DNA of 35,230 nt from Acidobacteriota bacterium (GTDB taxonomy: Bacteria; Acidobacteriota; Thermoanaerobaculia; Thermoanaerobaculales; Thermoanaerobaculaceae): NCBI GenBank assembly GCA_003158745.1, contig PMLC01000102.1:1-35230 (forward strand), in the 5' to 3' direction. The notes below the pieces were generated by a model. That model was not told the origin of the DNA. It searched no databases and saw only the letters and a list, made by a program, of their open reading frames with translations. Of this stretch, positions 7,820-16,107 are shown one piece after another; within the stretch, counting starts at the first letter, position 1; the number at the start of each line of letters is the position of its first letter. The translations under genes were made by a program, and so were the position numbers.

Positions 7820-8692
7820 TCACGAACGCCTGCGGCGCCACCACGACCGCAGCCGGTCGGACAGGCGGTGCCCACCCGGGTAAAGGAACTTGAAGTGCCG
7901 GACGGCAACGGAAAAGGGGACCGGTTTCGGCGCGTAGCGCTCCCGCAGATTGTGCACGTGGTCCATGGTGAACAGGTAGAGGTCGGTCTGGGTCTTCCCC
8001 GGGAACCCCTCCATGACGCCGCTGCGCCGGATCGCCGCGATCATCGGCCTGTACACGGCGTCGTACCACGACGCCACGGCCTCCCCCCAGGTTACCCCCC
8101 GCCCGGTCTCGATCCCGCGGTAGTAGCGGTGCACGGTGATGTGCTCGAGCAGCCGCTCGTAGCCGTTCGGCTCCGAGACCCGGAACTCATCGGGGACGGC
8201 GGGCACGAGTCCGGTCGCTTCGAGGAAGTCGGCGAACCCGCTCTCGAGCACAACCTCTTCGATCGAGGCCTCGGCGCTGATCGGGACCGGCGTGAGGAAC
8301 TCTTTCACGTGGGCCTCAATGGTTGGAACCCCGAGTGAGCGCGCGACGGAAACCCGGTGGTGGCCGTCGACGACGAAATACGCATCGCCGACCTGGTAGA
8401 GCTCGACGGCCGGGAAGCCCGCCGGCCCTTCCGCCAGCTCCTCGACATCCTCCCACCGATTCCGCAACGCTTCCTCGCGGGGCAAGAACTCTCGGTTGAA
8501 CTCCCGTTCCCTGCCGAGGGTGCCCACGATACGCTCGAGGGGCACGTCCTGGTTCCCGCGGTCCACCGTGTGCTTGAGGCGCAGGCCGGCCCTGACGCGG
8601 TCGAACGGCAAGAGGTCCAGCGGCCGCCCGGTGAGGACGCTGAGCAGGTCCTGCATGACCGCCGCGCGACGAGCGGCATCGAAGCGAGTCAT
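7820..8692 (-). CDS. ParB/Srx-fold domain protein of unknown role
   Basis: The 290-residue protein contains a ParB-like fold: a substrate or nucleotide loop DGHHRVSVA (109-117), preceded by VPLERIVGTLGRERE (about 50-64) in the place of the first ParB box. No DNA-binding helix-turn-helix is evident, and the gene is not beside parA, so chromosome segregation is unlikely. Similar stand-alone proteins of environmental bacteria are annotated as ParB N-terminal domain or DUF4032-like; the function is not established. The C-terminal half is helical with many aromatic residues (HRYYRG, SWYDAVYRP, FKFLYPGGH). The start at 8692 follows GGAGGGG. It is divergent from the amylase at 8745, with only 52 bases between them. 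Confidence 0.7.
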   Translation of the reverse strand: MTRFDAARRAAVMQDLLSVLTGRPLDLLPFDRVRAGLRLKHTVDRGNQDVPLERIVGTLGREREFNREFLPREEALRNRWEDVEELAEGPAGFPAVELYQVGDAYFVVDGHHRVSVARSLGVPTIEAHVKEFLTPVPISAEASIEEVVLESGFADFLEATGLVPAVPDEFRVSEPNGYERLLEHITVHRYYRGIETGRGVTWGEAVASWYDAVYRPMIAAIRRSGVMEGFPGKTQTDLYLFTMDHVHNLRERYAPKPVPFSVAVRHFKFLYPGGHRLSDRLRSWWRRRRS

Positions 8693-8709
8693 CGCGCCCC
8701 TCCAGACCC

Positions 8710-8737
8710 TTGCGGGTCGCCGAAACCGCGGTACGAT
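8710..8737 (+). promoter_or_regulatory. Promoter of the exported amylase, probably leaderless
   Basis: TTGCGG (8710-8715) and TACGAT (8732-8737) are spaced by 16 bases. The ATG at 8745 begins seven bases after the -10 box, where transcription would start, and no ribosome site is present. Confidence 0.5.
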
Positions 8738-8744
8738 TAACGAC

Positions 8745-10460
8745 ATGGTACACGCTCACGAGTCACACCGCACATGCCTCCTATCGTCGCCCAAGATCCT
8801 GCTGGCTCTGGCGTTGTCTGCCATCGCGGCAGCGGCTCTGCTCGCCGGGACCATCGGGGACGGCGGCCAGCAGCCGCGGACGCTACGCCGGGTCGTCCGC
8901 CGCGCCGCACCCAACTGGAACAACGACTGGTCCAAAGGCGCGGTCTTCTACGAGGTGTTCGTGCGGAGCTTCGCCGACTCCAACGGCGACGGGACCGGCG
9001 ACCTCAAGGGGCTGATCGGCAAGCTCGACTACCTCAACACCGGCGACCCCGGCACCGCCAACGACCTCAAGGTGGACGCGATCTGGCTGATGCCGATCTT
9101 CAAGTCGCCCAGCTATCACGGGTACGACACCACCGACTACGAGACCATCAACCCCGACTACGGCACCAACGACGATTTCGCGACCCTCTGCCAGGAGGCC
9201 CACCGCCGCGGGATCAAGGTGATCATCGACCTCGTCGTCAACCACACGGGTTCGGACCATCCCTGGTTCGTGGATGCGGTATCGTCGCCGACCGCCGCAA
9301 AGCGCAGCTGGTATGTCTGGAACCCGACCGACCTCGGGTGGCGTCAGCCGTGGAACCTCTACACGGGCTCCGACACCTGGCACCAGAACCTCAAGGATGG
9401 TCAGTGGTTCTACGGCGTGTTCTCGGCCGGGATGCCGGACCTCAACTTCCGAAACCTCGAGGTGCGGACTGAGATCAAGCGGCTGGCGGGCCTCTGGCTC
9501 TCGCGGGGCGCCGACGGCTTCAGGCTGGACGCGGCCCGCCATCTCGTGGAGAACGGCGCCGGGCTCCTCCAGGTCGACCAGCCGGAGACGCACGCCTTCT
9601 GGCGCGAGTTTTCCTCGTCGGTCCGTTCGGTCAAGCCCGAGGGGACCCTCGTCGGGGAGGTCTGGACCGACACCCCGATCATCGCCACCTACTATGGCAA
9701 CACCGCAGCGGTTCCGGGTGGCGACGAGCTTCCAATGACTTTCGACTTCCCTCTCGCCGCTGCGATCGTCCAAGGCGTCAACGGGCAGGACGCGACCGTC
9801 ATCGGCAGCAAGCTCGCCGAGGTGCAGAGCACCTACCCGCAGGGCGCCACCGACGCGCCGTTCCTGACAAACCACGACCAGATCCGCCTCGCGACGCAGC
9901 TCGGAGGCGATACGGTGAAGCTGCGAAACGCAGCCGCGATTCTCCTGACCCTTCCCGGCAGTCCATTCCTGTACTACGGCGAGGAGGTGGGCCTCCTCAA
10001 CGGAAGCTCCGATAGCGACGACCGTCTCAAGCGCACGCCGATGCCGTGGGACGCATCGCCTGGAGGCGGGTTCACGACCGGCGCACCCTGGTTCCCGTTC
10101 TCGCCGGGCAGGGACACAGCCAACGTCGCGAGCGAAACAGGGGACCCGTCCTCGCTCCTCTCCCGGTACCGCCAGCTGATCCGGGCACGCCGCTCTTCGG
10201 CCGTGCTCCGGACTGGGGGGATCCAGATCCTCGCCAGCGGCAGCAGCCAGGTCCTCGCGTTCCTCCGCACGACGCCGGACGAGCAGGTGCTGGTCGTCCA
10301 CAACCTCTCCGGGTCGTTCCAGAACGCCGGGCCGTTCACGAACGCCGCGACCGCGTTCGACACGCTCTTCGCAGACTCCGGCGCGAGCCTCAACCTCGTC
10401 GGAGCCACATGGCGAGTCTCGCTTCCTCCAAGGGCAAGCGCGATCTGGCGCCTCAAGTAG
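8745..10460 (+). CDS. Exported alpha-amylase family glycosidase, GH13
   Basis: A 571-residue GH13 enzyme expected to cleave alpha-1,4-glucosidic bonds outside the cytoplasm. A hydrophobic segment at about 17-37 forms a signal peptide or anchor. The catalytic barrel starts near residue 63 with the family motifs VFYEVFVRSFADSNGDG, DLVVNHTGSDHPWF, nucleophile Asp262 in GFRLDAARH, acid/base Glu305 in VGEVW and Asp378 in TNHDQ, ending in a beta-rich C-terminal domain. The closeness to oligo-1,6-glucosidase or amylosucrase-like sequences means exact specificity is open. The start is the ATG at 8745; the longer open frame upstream overlaps the divergent gene. The enzyme stands alone on the plus strand but sits in the middle of the maltodextrin region, so a role in starch breakdown is a reasonable inference. 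Confidence 0.92.
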   Translation: MVHAHESHRTCLLSSPKILLALALSAIAAAALLAGTIGDGGQQPRTLRRVVRRAAPNWNNDWSKGAVFYEVFVRSFADSNGDGTGDLKGLIGKLDYLNTGDPGTANDLKVDAIWLMPIFKSPSYHGYDTTDYETINPDYGTNDDFATLCQEAHRRGIKVIIDLVVNHTGSDHPWFVDAVSSPTAAKRSWYVWNPTDLGWRQPWNLYTGSDTWHQNLKDGQWFYGVFSAGMPDLNFRNLEVRTEIKRLAGLWLSRGADGFRLDAARHLVENGAGLLQVDQPETHAFWREFSSSVRSVKPEGTLVGEVWTDTPIIATYYGNTAAVPGGDELPMTFDFPLAAAIVQGVNGQDATVIGSKLAEVQSTYPQGATDAPFLTNHDQIRLATQLGGDTVKLRNAAAILLTLPGSPFLYYGEEVGLLNGSSDSDDRLKRTPMPWDASPGGGFTTGAPWFPFSPGRDTANVASETGDPSSLLSRYRQLIRARRSSAVLRTGGIQILASGSSQVLAFLRTTPDEQVLVVHNLSGSFQNAGPFTNAATAFDTLFADSGASLNLVGATWRVSLPPRASAIWRLK

Positions 10461-10494
10461 CGGGTAGGGACCCGGCTCAAACGGGACACGCCAG

Positions 10495-10690
10495 GGAGCA
10501 GAGGGGCTGAGGAGCAGAGGAGCGGGAACGGTTCGAAGGTTCTGAGGTTTGCACGGCCGAAGGCTCAAGAGCGGCGAACTCGAAAGGAAGATGTGGAAGG
10601 TAGACGGCAGAGGGAAGACCCAACGCAGCCCACCGCGCCGTCTTCCGTTTTACGTCTCCCCTCTTCCCTCTTTACCTTTCGATGCTGAGG
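10495..10690. repeat. Nest of degenerate 7- and 8-base tandem units (copy A)
   Basis: The 399-base gap 10461-10859 has no credible gene. It holds 7-base units around GAGGAGCAGAGGAGC (10509-10523), then three 8-base units of the type GGTTCNNA (10530-10553), then a purine-rich block near 10598-10625 that is roughly complementary to the pyrimidine-rich block GTCTTCCG to ACCTTTC at 10641-10679, also with a 7-base rhythm. The same order recurs at 30281-30397. Confidence 0.6.
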
Positions 10691-10718
10691 CGAAGGCAGG
10701 GCGCTGGAGCAAGGCGTG

Positions 10719-10822
10719 TAGCCGCGCCGCGAAGATTGGGCCAGCCGCTAGGCGCGCGAGCCGGTCGCACCGGAGTGTAGCCGTAGGCTACATGAGGATG
10801 CGTGCCGGCGAGCGCAACAACG
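10719..10822. repeat. About 100-base dispersed repeat (copy A), TAGCCGCGCCGC start
   Basis: Begins TAGCCGCGCCGCGAAGA and includes GGAGTGTAGCC followed by GGCTA. It aligns almost without gaps to 30417-30522. It ends 38 bases before the convergent end of the gene at 10860. Confidence 0.65.
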
Positions 10823-10859
10823 CGGATGGTCCGATATTCGCGGCGCCCCTGTGCTTGCG

Positions 10860-11828
10860 CTACTTCTTCAGGTCGGCGGGGACGACGCCCGGGAGCCTCA
10901 CGGGACCGTCCACGCGCAGGTCGTAGCTCTTCAGGACGTCCTCCTGCTTGACGCCCGGCGGCACGATGATGTCGACCAGAGGCGGCTCGAGGTTGTCGTC
11001 CTCGCGCCCGCCTCCGAGGAAGTCGGGCCCTCGTCCGGGCTGGACGGGCACGATCATCAGCGCCGGGGCCCTAGGGTCCCGGCCGAGAGCCGCCCCGAGA
11101 TCCACGCTCGACTGGAGATCCGCCACCGAGTCGGCGACCACATACCCCCAGGTGGCCTTGGCGACGCCGCCGAGGAACGACGCCGGCACGAAGAAGCGAA
11201 CGCGGTTTCCGGTCACCCAGACGAGCGTCGGGAAGAAGACGTCCGACGCCACATCCCGGGCGACGGCGGCGGCGATCTGCTTCTCGTCCTCGTCCGTGAA
11301 ATGGGCCTGGCGCTTCTTGAGCTCCAGCTTCCTCTGCTTCTCGAGAATTGACCGCAGCCCGCTGGCGGCGGGGCCGGGACGCGGGGTCAGGCAGATCGCT
11401 TTCTCCCACGCGAAAGCCGGGTCGATCGTCGCACGCCTGCCCGGCAGCATCTCCGTGCTGCCGGAGCCGGGGACGCGGTCGATGTCGATGTAGATGTCGA
11501 CGTTGAAGTTGTAGAACCCGAGCTTGGCCACGGAGTCGAGCGAGGTGCCGAGCTCGTCGATCGGGCGCCGCTCAGGCTTGCGGACCGGTTTCGCGAACGC
11601 GACCTCGAAGATCGTCCCGGCCTTGTCCGCATAGGCCGAGAACGACACGATGTCCAGCTCCCCCAGGTCGATGTCGTCGCGCTGCGGGTAGATGAGAGAA
11701 CCATCGCCGTAGTCGTCCCCTCTCGGGTCGGTCAGAGTGAAGATCGGCTTGTCGGCAGCCGAGGCGGAAACGACGGACGCCGCCACCACGAGGCCGACGA
11801 GCAGCAGGACGCTGGTGCGAGATCGCAT
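10860..11828 (-). CDS. Secreted Glucodextran_C-like domain protein (second copy)
   Basis: A 322-residue exported protein with signal peptide at 1-25 (cut near SASAA). The mature start has DPRGDDYGDGSLIYP (34-48), the signature of the C-terminal module of glucodextranase (Pfam Glucodextran_C type), a beta-rich module associated with alpha-glucan enzymes. No catalytic domain is attached. It resembles the product of 14292-15113 in layout but is divergent and lacks its cysteines, so the two are old paralogues. A Lys/Glu-rich helical segment (about 170-205) interrupts the beta region. The start at 11828 follows GGAGGG. It lies downstream of a terminator and has its own -10 box, so it is a separate unit of the maltodextrin region. 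Glucan binding at the cell surface or in the periplasm is inference. Confidence 0.8.
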   Translation of the reverse strand: MRSRTSVLLLVGLVVAASVVSASAADKPIFTLTDPRGDDYGDGSLIYPQRDDIDLGELDIVSFSAYADKAGTIFEVAFAKPVRKPERRPIDELGTSLDSVAKLGFYNFNVDIYIDIDRVPGSGSTEMLPGRRATIDPAFAWEKAICLTPRPGPAASGLRSILEKQRKLELKKRQAHFTDEDEKQIAAAVARDVASDVFFPTLVWVTGNRVRFFVPASFLGGVAKATWGYVVADSVADLQSSVDLGAALGRDPRAPALMIVPVQPGRGPDFLGGGREDDNLEPPLVDIIVPPGVKQEDVLKSYDLRVDGPVRLPGVVPADLKK

Positions 11829-11895
11829 AGACCCTCCACGGGTACGCCTGGGATCAACGGGACTCCGTTGTCGGCGTGTGCCGGTCATCCAGTGC

Positions 11896-11923
11896 ATTGT
11901 AGAACACCCTCATCTCTCGAGGG
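11896..11923 (-). promoter_or_regulatory. Promoter element and small inverted repeat before the second Glucodextran_C gene
   Basis: On the minus strand TACAAT (11901-11896) is a good -10 box about 67 bases before the ATG. Just upstream lies CCCTC-N7-GAGGG (11907-11923), which could be an operator. No clear -35 box. Confidence 0.35.
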
Positions 11924-11968
11924 CAGTGCGACACGCCGACCTCAGCCGAGCACCGCCGGGATAAACAG

Positions 11969-11995
11969 AAGGGCCCGGCCTTCGGCCGGGCCCTT
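11969..11995 (-). terminator. Strong hairpin terminator after the outer-membrane barrel gene
   Basis: A perfect 12-base stem (AAGGGCCCGGCC) with a 3-base loop lies 21 bases after the stop codon of the gene at 12016-14256, followed on the minus strand by the T-rich CTGTTTATC. It closes the long minus-strand cluster. Confidence 0.8.
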
Positions 11996-12015
11996 CCAAC
12001 CGATCAGACCAGGAG

Positions 12016-14256
12016 CTAGAACAAGATCTTCATGTACGCCAGGATGCGCTGCTGGTCGAAGTGTCGCTCGAGCAGGCTGTTCCAACCGCCGTACCGGCCT
12101 GCGAAACCTGGTGAATTGACCGGCACGCCGACGTTCGCGGCGGTGCCCGTATCCGCGTACTGGACGACGTAGCCCGTGCCGAAGTCGGGCTTGAACGTCC
12201 CAAACACGTACTGGTACTCGAAGCCGATGTCGGCGCCACCGACCGGCAGCTTCGCCTTGACGATGACGTAGTTCTTGTCGGAGATCCCCGACGCCATCTC
12301 CATCAGGTTGTAGGCCTGGAATGCCGTGTCGCCGTCCTTGAGATTGGCGTGGTAGTAGTGGTATTCGATCGAAGCGTAGAGGTCGTTGGTGAGCTGGTAT
12401 CCGGCGCCGAGCTGGAGCGTGTAGTAGTCGAGCTTGCGGTCGTCGTCGGACAGGCTGTCCCACGGCTTCCACTGGTAGCCAGACTGCACCGCGTGGGTGA
12501 CCGGATTTGTCACCGTGATCCACGGCGGGTTGGAGTAGTAGGAGGACGTCGAGAGACCTGGGGAGTAGTAGTTCGCAACGTTGTTGCAGGGGCCGGTGTA
12601 CGAGCAGTCGCCCGCCGCGTACGGCAGGAAGCGCGCCTCGTTCATCCGGTTGTCGGTCTCGTTGATGAGCTTGGCCTTCCAAAAGATGTCAACGCCCTTG
12701 CCGACGTTCAGGACATACTTGCCCTTGAACACCGCGATGTCGGTCTTCTTGTCCTGGAACGGCGCGTAGGCAGAGCGGAAGCTGCCGACGCCAGTCTCGA
12801 CATCCATCGCCGGGTAGTCGGTGTCGGTGATCGAGCGGTTGGGGTTGCCCCACGCCTGCCAGTTGGTGTCGTACCCCAGGTGGGTGTACTCGCCCGAGAG
12901 CTGCAGCGAGCCGCTGGTGTAGGTCGGGACCAGGGTGATGCCCTTCCAGCCGATCGCGGTCTCGGCCATGGGTTCGGGGAAGTCCGTGAACTCGTTGTCC
13001 ACGTTGATCGTCGCCACCTGCACCGCGTTGCCGTCCCAGCCGCCATAGCCGATGCGGGTCCTATTGCCGCCGAACACACCATAGGTCGCGTTGGACGGGC
13101 CTGGGAGCGCGAACGCGCTGTCGTGGCCTTCGGTGAGCAGGACGTCGGACTCGCGGCGCGCCGCCATCATCGAGGCGTAGTTGGCGCCGAGGAAGAACGC
13201 CTCGGCGTTGAAGGAGAGCCCGACGCCGAACGGGTCATTGACGTCGACGTTGGCCTTCCACGAACTGCCCTGGTGATTGCCGGTGATCACCGGAGAGTAG
13301 CCGTTCATCCCGAACGACGTCGGCACCTCGCAATTGTTCCCCATGCAGCTGCCAGGAAGCCCCAGGGGGACCGAGGCGACGGTGGAGTGGTAGTAGACGC
13401 CGCGGAAGTCCCAGACCGCGTCGGGGTGGATCCCGAACTTGACGCCTGCCACGGAGTTGCGGAAGCGGGTTTTGAGGTTCAGGCCGTTGTCGAAGTTATT
13501 GTCCGCCGCGTCGATCTCCTGGTCGTTGACGTAGTTGAAGATCCCGCCGACGTCGAACATCGACGATGCCGTGTACTTGAACTGGATCGCGTAGGAAGCA
13601 TCGGCCGCGTTATAGATACCGGTGTTGTAAAGAGGGCCGGCCCACAGGCGCGGCAGGGAGATCCGGGCGAAATCCCAGGTGAACTCCCGGTGTCCCATCG
13701 AGCCCTGGAACAGGAGACCCGACGCGTTGTCGCGGTCGATGTATCGGATGCGGCCGACAACGAAGGGGTCGAACATGCCCCAGTCGCTCGCACCGATCAC
13801 GGCGTCGTCGAGCCACTTGTAGCCCGGGGTGAATGTCACCGCGACGCCGCGCAGCTTGATGTACTGGTTGGACCGCGGGTCGAACTCGCCGCAGTCGCCG
13901 CCGATGCACGAGGTGCCGCTGGCAATCGGGTTGCTGCCGCCCCAACCGCCGTAGTTGGTCCACTCGTTCTGGCTGAACCGGCTGTGGATGCGGGCGTGCA
14001 CCGACACCTTCTTCGACACCTTCGCGTCGACGAAGAGTTCGAGTTCGGAGCCCTGGCCGTTGTCGCCGTAACCCTCGCCGGGGACGGTGGTGAAGTTGTA
14101 CATCGACCCGTCGCCCCGCATGTTGCCCCACAGCCACTTGGTGTAGGTAGCGCCGCTAAGGTTCAGCTTGAACTCGTCGGCGGACGCCGCCCGCGCCATG
14201 AGAATGACGCCGGCAATCACAAGCATGATCACCAAGGTGGTCTTGACTGCACGCAT
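12016..14256 (-). CDS. Large outer-membrane beta-barrel protein, maltodextrin-locus porin candidate
   Basis: A 746-residue protein with signal peptide (1-26, cut near ARAASA). The rest is rich in alternating aromatic and polar strands and ends in YMKILF with the terminal Phe typical of outer-membrane barrels. There is no plug domain or TonB box, so it is not a TonB receptor. Three short cysteine loops, C117-C122, C304-C309 and C551-C557, are probably disulfide-closed surface loops. Its length would allow far more strands than the 16 or 18 of ordinary porins. It follows the Glucodextran_C gene by 35 bases, with ribosome site AAAGGAGG, and is followed by a terminator, so it is the last gene of the maltodextrin cluster. 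Passage of maltodextrins across the outer membrane is inferred from position only; I do not recognise the exact family. Confidence 0.75.
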   Translation of the reverse strand: MRAVKTTLVIMLVIAGVILMARAASADEFKLNLSGATYTKWLWGNMRGDGSMYNFTTVPGEGYGDNGQGSELELFVDAKVSKKVSVHARIHSRFSQNEWTNYGGWGGSNPIASGTSCIGGDCGEFDPRSNQYIKLRGVAVTFTPGYKWLDDAVIGASDWGMFDPFVVGRIRYIDRDNASGLLFQGSMGHREFTWDFARISLPRLWAGPLYNTGIYNAADASYAIQFKYTASSMFDVGGIFNYVNDQEIDAADNNFDNGLNLKTRFRNSVAGVKFGIHPDAVWDFRGVYYHSTVASVPLGLPGSCMGNNCEVPTSFGMNGYSPVITGNHQGSSWKANVDVNDPFGVGLSFNAEAFFLGANYASMMAARRESDVLLTEGHDSAFALPGPSNATYGVFGGNRTRIGYGGWDGNAVQVATINVDNEFTDFPEPMAETAIGWKGITLVPTYTSGSLQLSGEYTHLGYDTNWQAWGNPNRSITDTDYPAMDVETGVGSFRSAYAPFQDKKTDIAVFKGKYVLNVGKGVDIFWKAKLINETDNRMNEARFLPYAAGDCSYTGPCNNVANYYSPGLSTSSYYSNPPWITVTNPVTHAVQSGYQWKPWDSLSDDDRKLDYYTLQLGAGYQLTNDLYASIEYHYYHANLKDGDTAFQAYNLMEMASGISDKNYVIVKAKLPVGGADIGFEYQYVFGTFKPDFGTGYVVQYADTGTAANVGVPVNSPGFAGRYGGWNSLLERHFDQQRILAYMKILF

Positions 14257-14291
14257 ATCTGCTTCCTCCTTTCACCAAAAGGGCCGCGATA

Positions 14292-15113
14292 TTACTTCTT
14301 CAGATAGACCATCGTGAGCGTCGCCATGCTCTTGACGGTGCCGTCCGGGTTGCACTCGTAGGCGAGCATCTTGTGCTGGAGGTCAGCCTCGGACTTGTCC
14401 CCTGTGCCGTTGCCGGCCAGGATGTCCATCACCTGCGGGTTGCAGTGCGAGTCGTTGCCGCCGCCGAAGCGGTGCTGGCCCTCGAACTCGTTCACCCCCC
14501 GGGTCAGCAGAGCATCTTTGTCCGGGAAGCCCTCGTTCGACTGCATGATGACCTGGTAGCCCCACTTGGTGATGTCGCCGGCCGGCAGGTCTTTTGCGTC
14601 GACCCACGCCGAGATGGTCCGGCCCGCGCCGCGGACGTGATCCGGCACGATGATGTCGGGCTGGAGGCCCTTCGCGACCTTGAGCTCGATCTCGGACTTG
14701 ACCCTGGTCGACGGCTGGGGGGAAACGATGATGCACTTGTTCCACCCGGCGTCCTTGGCGAACTGCACGGACAGGCCAGGCAGGCCCTCGGTGTGCCCCG
14801 TCGCCGGATCGGCCTTGACGAAGACCAAGAGCATCTGAACGCAGAACCCGTACTGCATCGACCAGCACTTGTCCTCGAGCTGGGCGTTGACGCCAAAGTC
14901 GAGCTGGTACTTGCCCCCCGACGCCTTCATCTTGAAGAACGTGAGGTCGAACGAGCCCGGCTTGTAGACGTTGTCGGTGGGATAGGTATAGGCTCCCGGA
15001 CCGTTGTCGTCCCCGACCGGGTCCTTGAAGGAGACCTCTTGCGCCATGCCGACGGTTGCCAGGACGGCGGTCGCCAGGAGCGCCAGACCAACGAAACGCC
15101 ACGTCTTGTTCAT
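14292..15113 (-). CDS. Secreted Glucodextran_C-like domain protein
   Basis: A 273-residue exported protein with signal peptide 1-24 (cut near GMAQ). Residues 31-45 read DPVGDDNGPGAYTYP, followed by PGSFDLTFFKM, which is the classic opening of the glucodextranase C-terminal module (Glucodextran_C). The module makes up the entire mature protein; no catalytic domain is attached. It has several cysteines (C83, C91 and others), fitting an oxidising compartment. The start ATG at 15113 follows GGGAGGAA. It lies between malG and the outer-membrane barrel, 109 bases after malG and 35 before the barrel, so it is probably co-transcribed with both. Binding of alpha-glucan chains near the outer-membrane channel is inference. 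Confidence 0.82.
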   Translation of the reverse strand: MNKTWRFVGLALLATAVLATVGMAQEVSFKDPVGDDNGPGAYTYPTDNVYKPGSFDLTFFKMKASGGKYQLDFGVNAQLEDKCWSMQYGFCVQMLLVFVKADPATGHTEGLPGLSVQFAKDAGWNKCIIVSPQPSTRVKSEIELKVAKGLQPDIIVPDHVRGAGRTISAWVDAKDLPAGDITKWGYQVIMQSNEGFPDKDALLTRGVNEFEGQHRFGGGNDSHCNPQVMDILAGNGTGDKSEADLQHKMLAYECNPDGTVKSMATLTMVYLKK

Positions 15114-15222
15114 ACATTTCCTCCCTTTCGATGAGATGACTGCCAAGACTGCCTGTCTGTTTTCCAGATCGAGGCCCTCGGTAACGTGCCACCTCCTTTC
15201 ATGTCCACACACGTCGAAGCCT

Positions 15223-16107
15223 CTAGCCCTTGACCGCGCCGGCCGTCAGGCCGGAGATGAGGTACTTCTGGAGGAAGAGGAACAGCGCCACGATGGGGAT
15301 GGAGGTGACAATGGCCCCCGCCGCGAAGTACCCCCACTGTTGCTCGAAACCGCCGACGAAGAACTTCAACCCGACCGGCGCCGTGTACATGTTGATCTTG
15401 TCCATGAACGTCGCCGCCTGGATGTACTCGTTCCACGCGGTCATGAACGAGAACAGCGCCGTGACGGCCACCGCGGGCTTTGCGAGCGGCAGCACGATCC
15501 GGTAGAAGATCACCGCGGCCGAGGCGCCGTCCATCAGAGCCGACTCCTCGAGCTCCCTCGGGATGGTGTCGAAGTACCCCTTCAGCATCCACACGCAGAA
15601 CGGTATGGCGGTGATCGAGTACACCAGTATCAGCCCCAGGTAGGTCGAACCGAGCCCGAGGACCTGCACGATGATGATGTAGAGCGGGATCATCATCAGG
15701 GTTCCCGGGAACATCTGCGACACGAGGAAGGACATCAACCCGACACGCCTCCCCGGGAACCGGAAGCGCGAGAAGGCATAGGCGGATGTGCAGGCCAGGA
15801 AGACGCCGAGGACAGTCGTGGCGATTGCGATCACCGCGCTGTTGAGGAGCCAGCGAGCGAAAGGCTGCTCCGTGAACACCGACGTGAAGTTGGAGACCGA
15901 GAGGTGAGCGGGCCACGGCATGATCGCCCGGAGCCGGTCGAGAAACGTCGCGTTGGCAGGGATGTCCACGATCATGAGGTTCTGCTGTCCCGAGAAACCG
16001 ATCGTGAAGACCCACAGCAACGGGTACAGCGTGACAACCACGTACACCAGCAAAATAAGGTGGAGGGGGAGGTGTGGGAACTCCTGGCTGCGTCGGCTCG
16101 TGCTCAT
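15223..16107 (-). CDS. malG: Maltose/maltodextrin ABC transporter permease MalG
   Basis: Inner-membrane permease subunit that forms the translocation pore with MalF. The 294 residues show six membrane segments (about 15-37, 87-110, 122-147, 155-176, 211-232 and 260-283). The cytoplasmic EAA loop that docks on MalK is EESALMDGASAAVIFYRIVLP (about 187-207, given here by its ends Glu187 and Pro207). The N-terminal periplasmic stretch (38-85) matches the family. The ATG at 16107 overlaps the malF stop in an ATGA arrangement, which indicates translational coupling. Length is normal for MalG. Confidence 0.95.
   Translation of the reverse strand: MSTSRRSQEFPHLPLHLILLVYVVVTLYPLLWVFTIGFSGQQNLMIVDIPANATFLDRLRAIMPWPAHLSVSNFTSVFTEQPFARWLLNSAVIAIATTVLGVFLACTSAYAFSRFRFPGRRVGLMSFLVSQMFPGTLMMIPLYIIIVQVLGLGSTYLGLILVYSITAIPFCVWMLKGYFDTIPRELEESALMDGASAAVIFYRIVLPLAKPAVAVTALFSFMTAWNEYIQAATFMDKINMYTAPVGLKFFVGGFEQQWGYFAAGAIVTSIPIVALFLFLQKYLISGLTAGAVKG

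Noticed and set aside
10549-10926. Short plus-strand open frame in the repeat-rich gap
   Set aside because: Consists of repeat sequence, lacks a ribosome site and runs into the convergent gene.
12349-14307. Plus-strand open frame of 652 codons opposite the barrel gene
   Set aside because: Same shadow effect; the minus-strand frame has a signal peptide, barrel pattern, terminal Phe, ribosome site and terminator.
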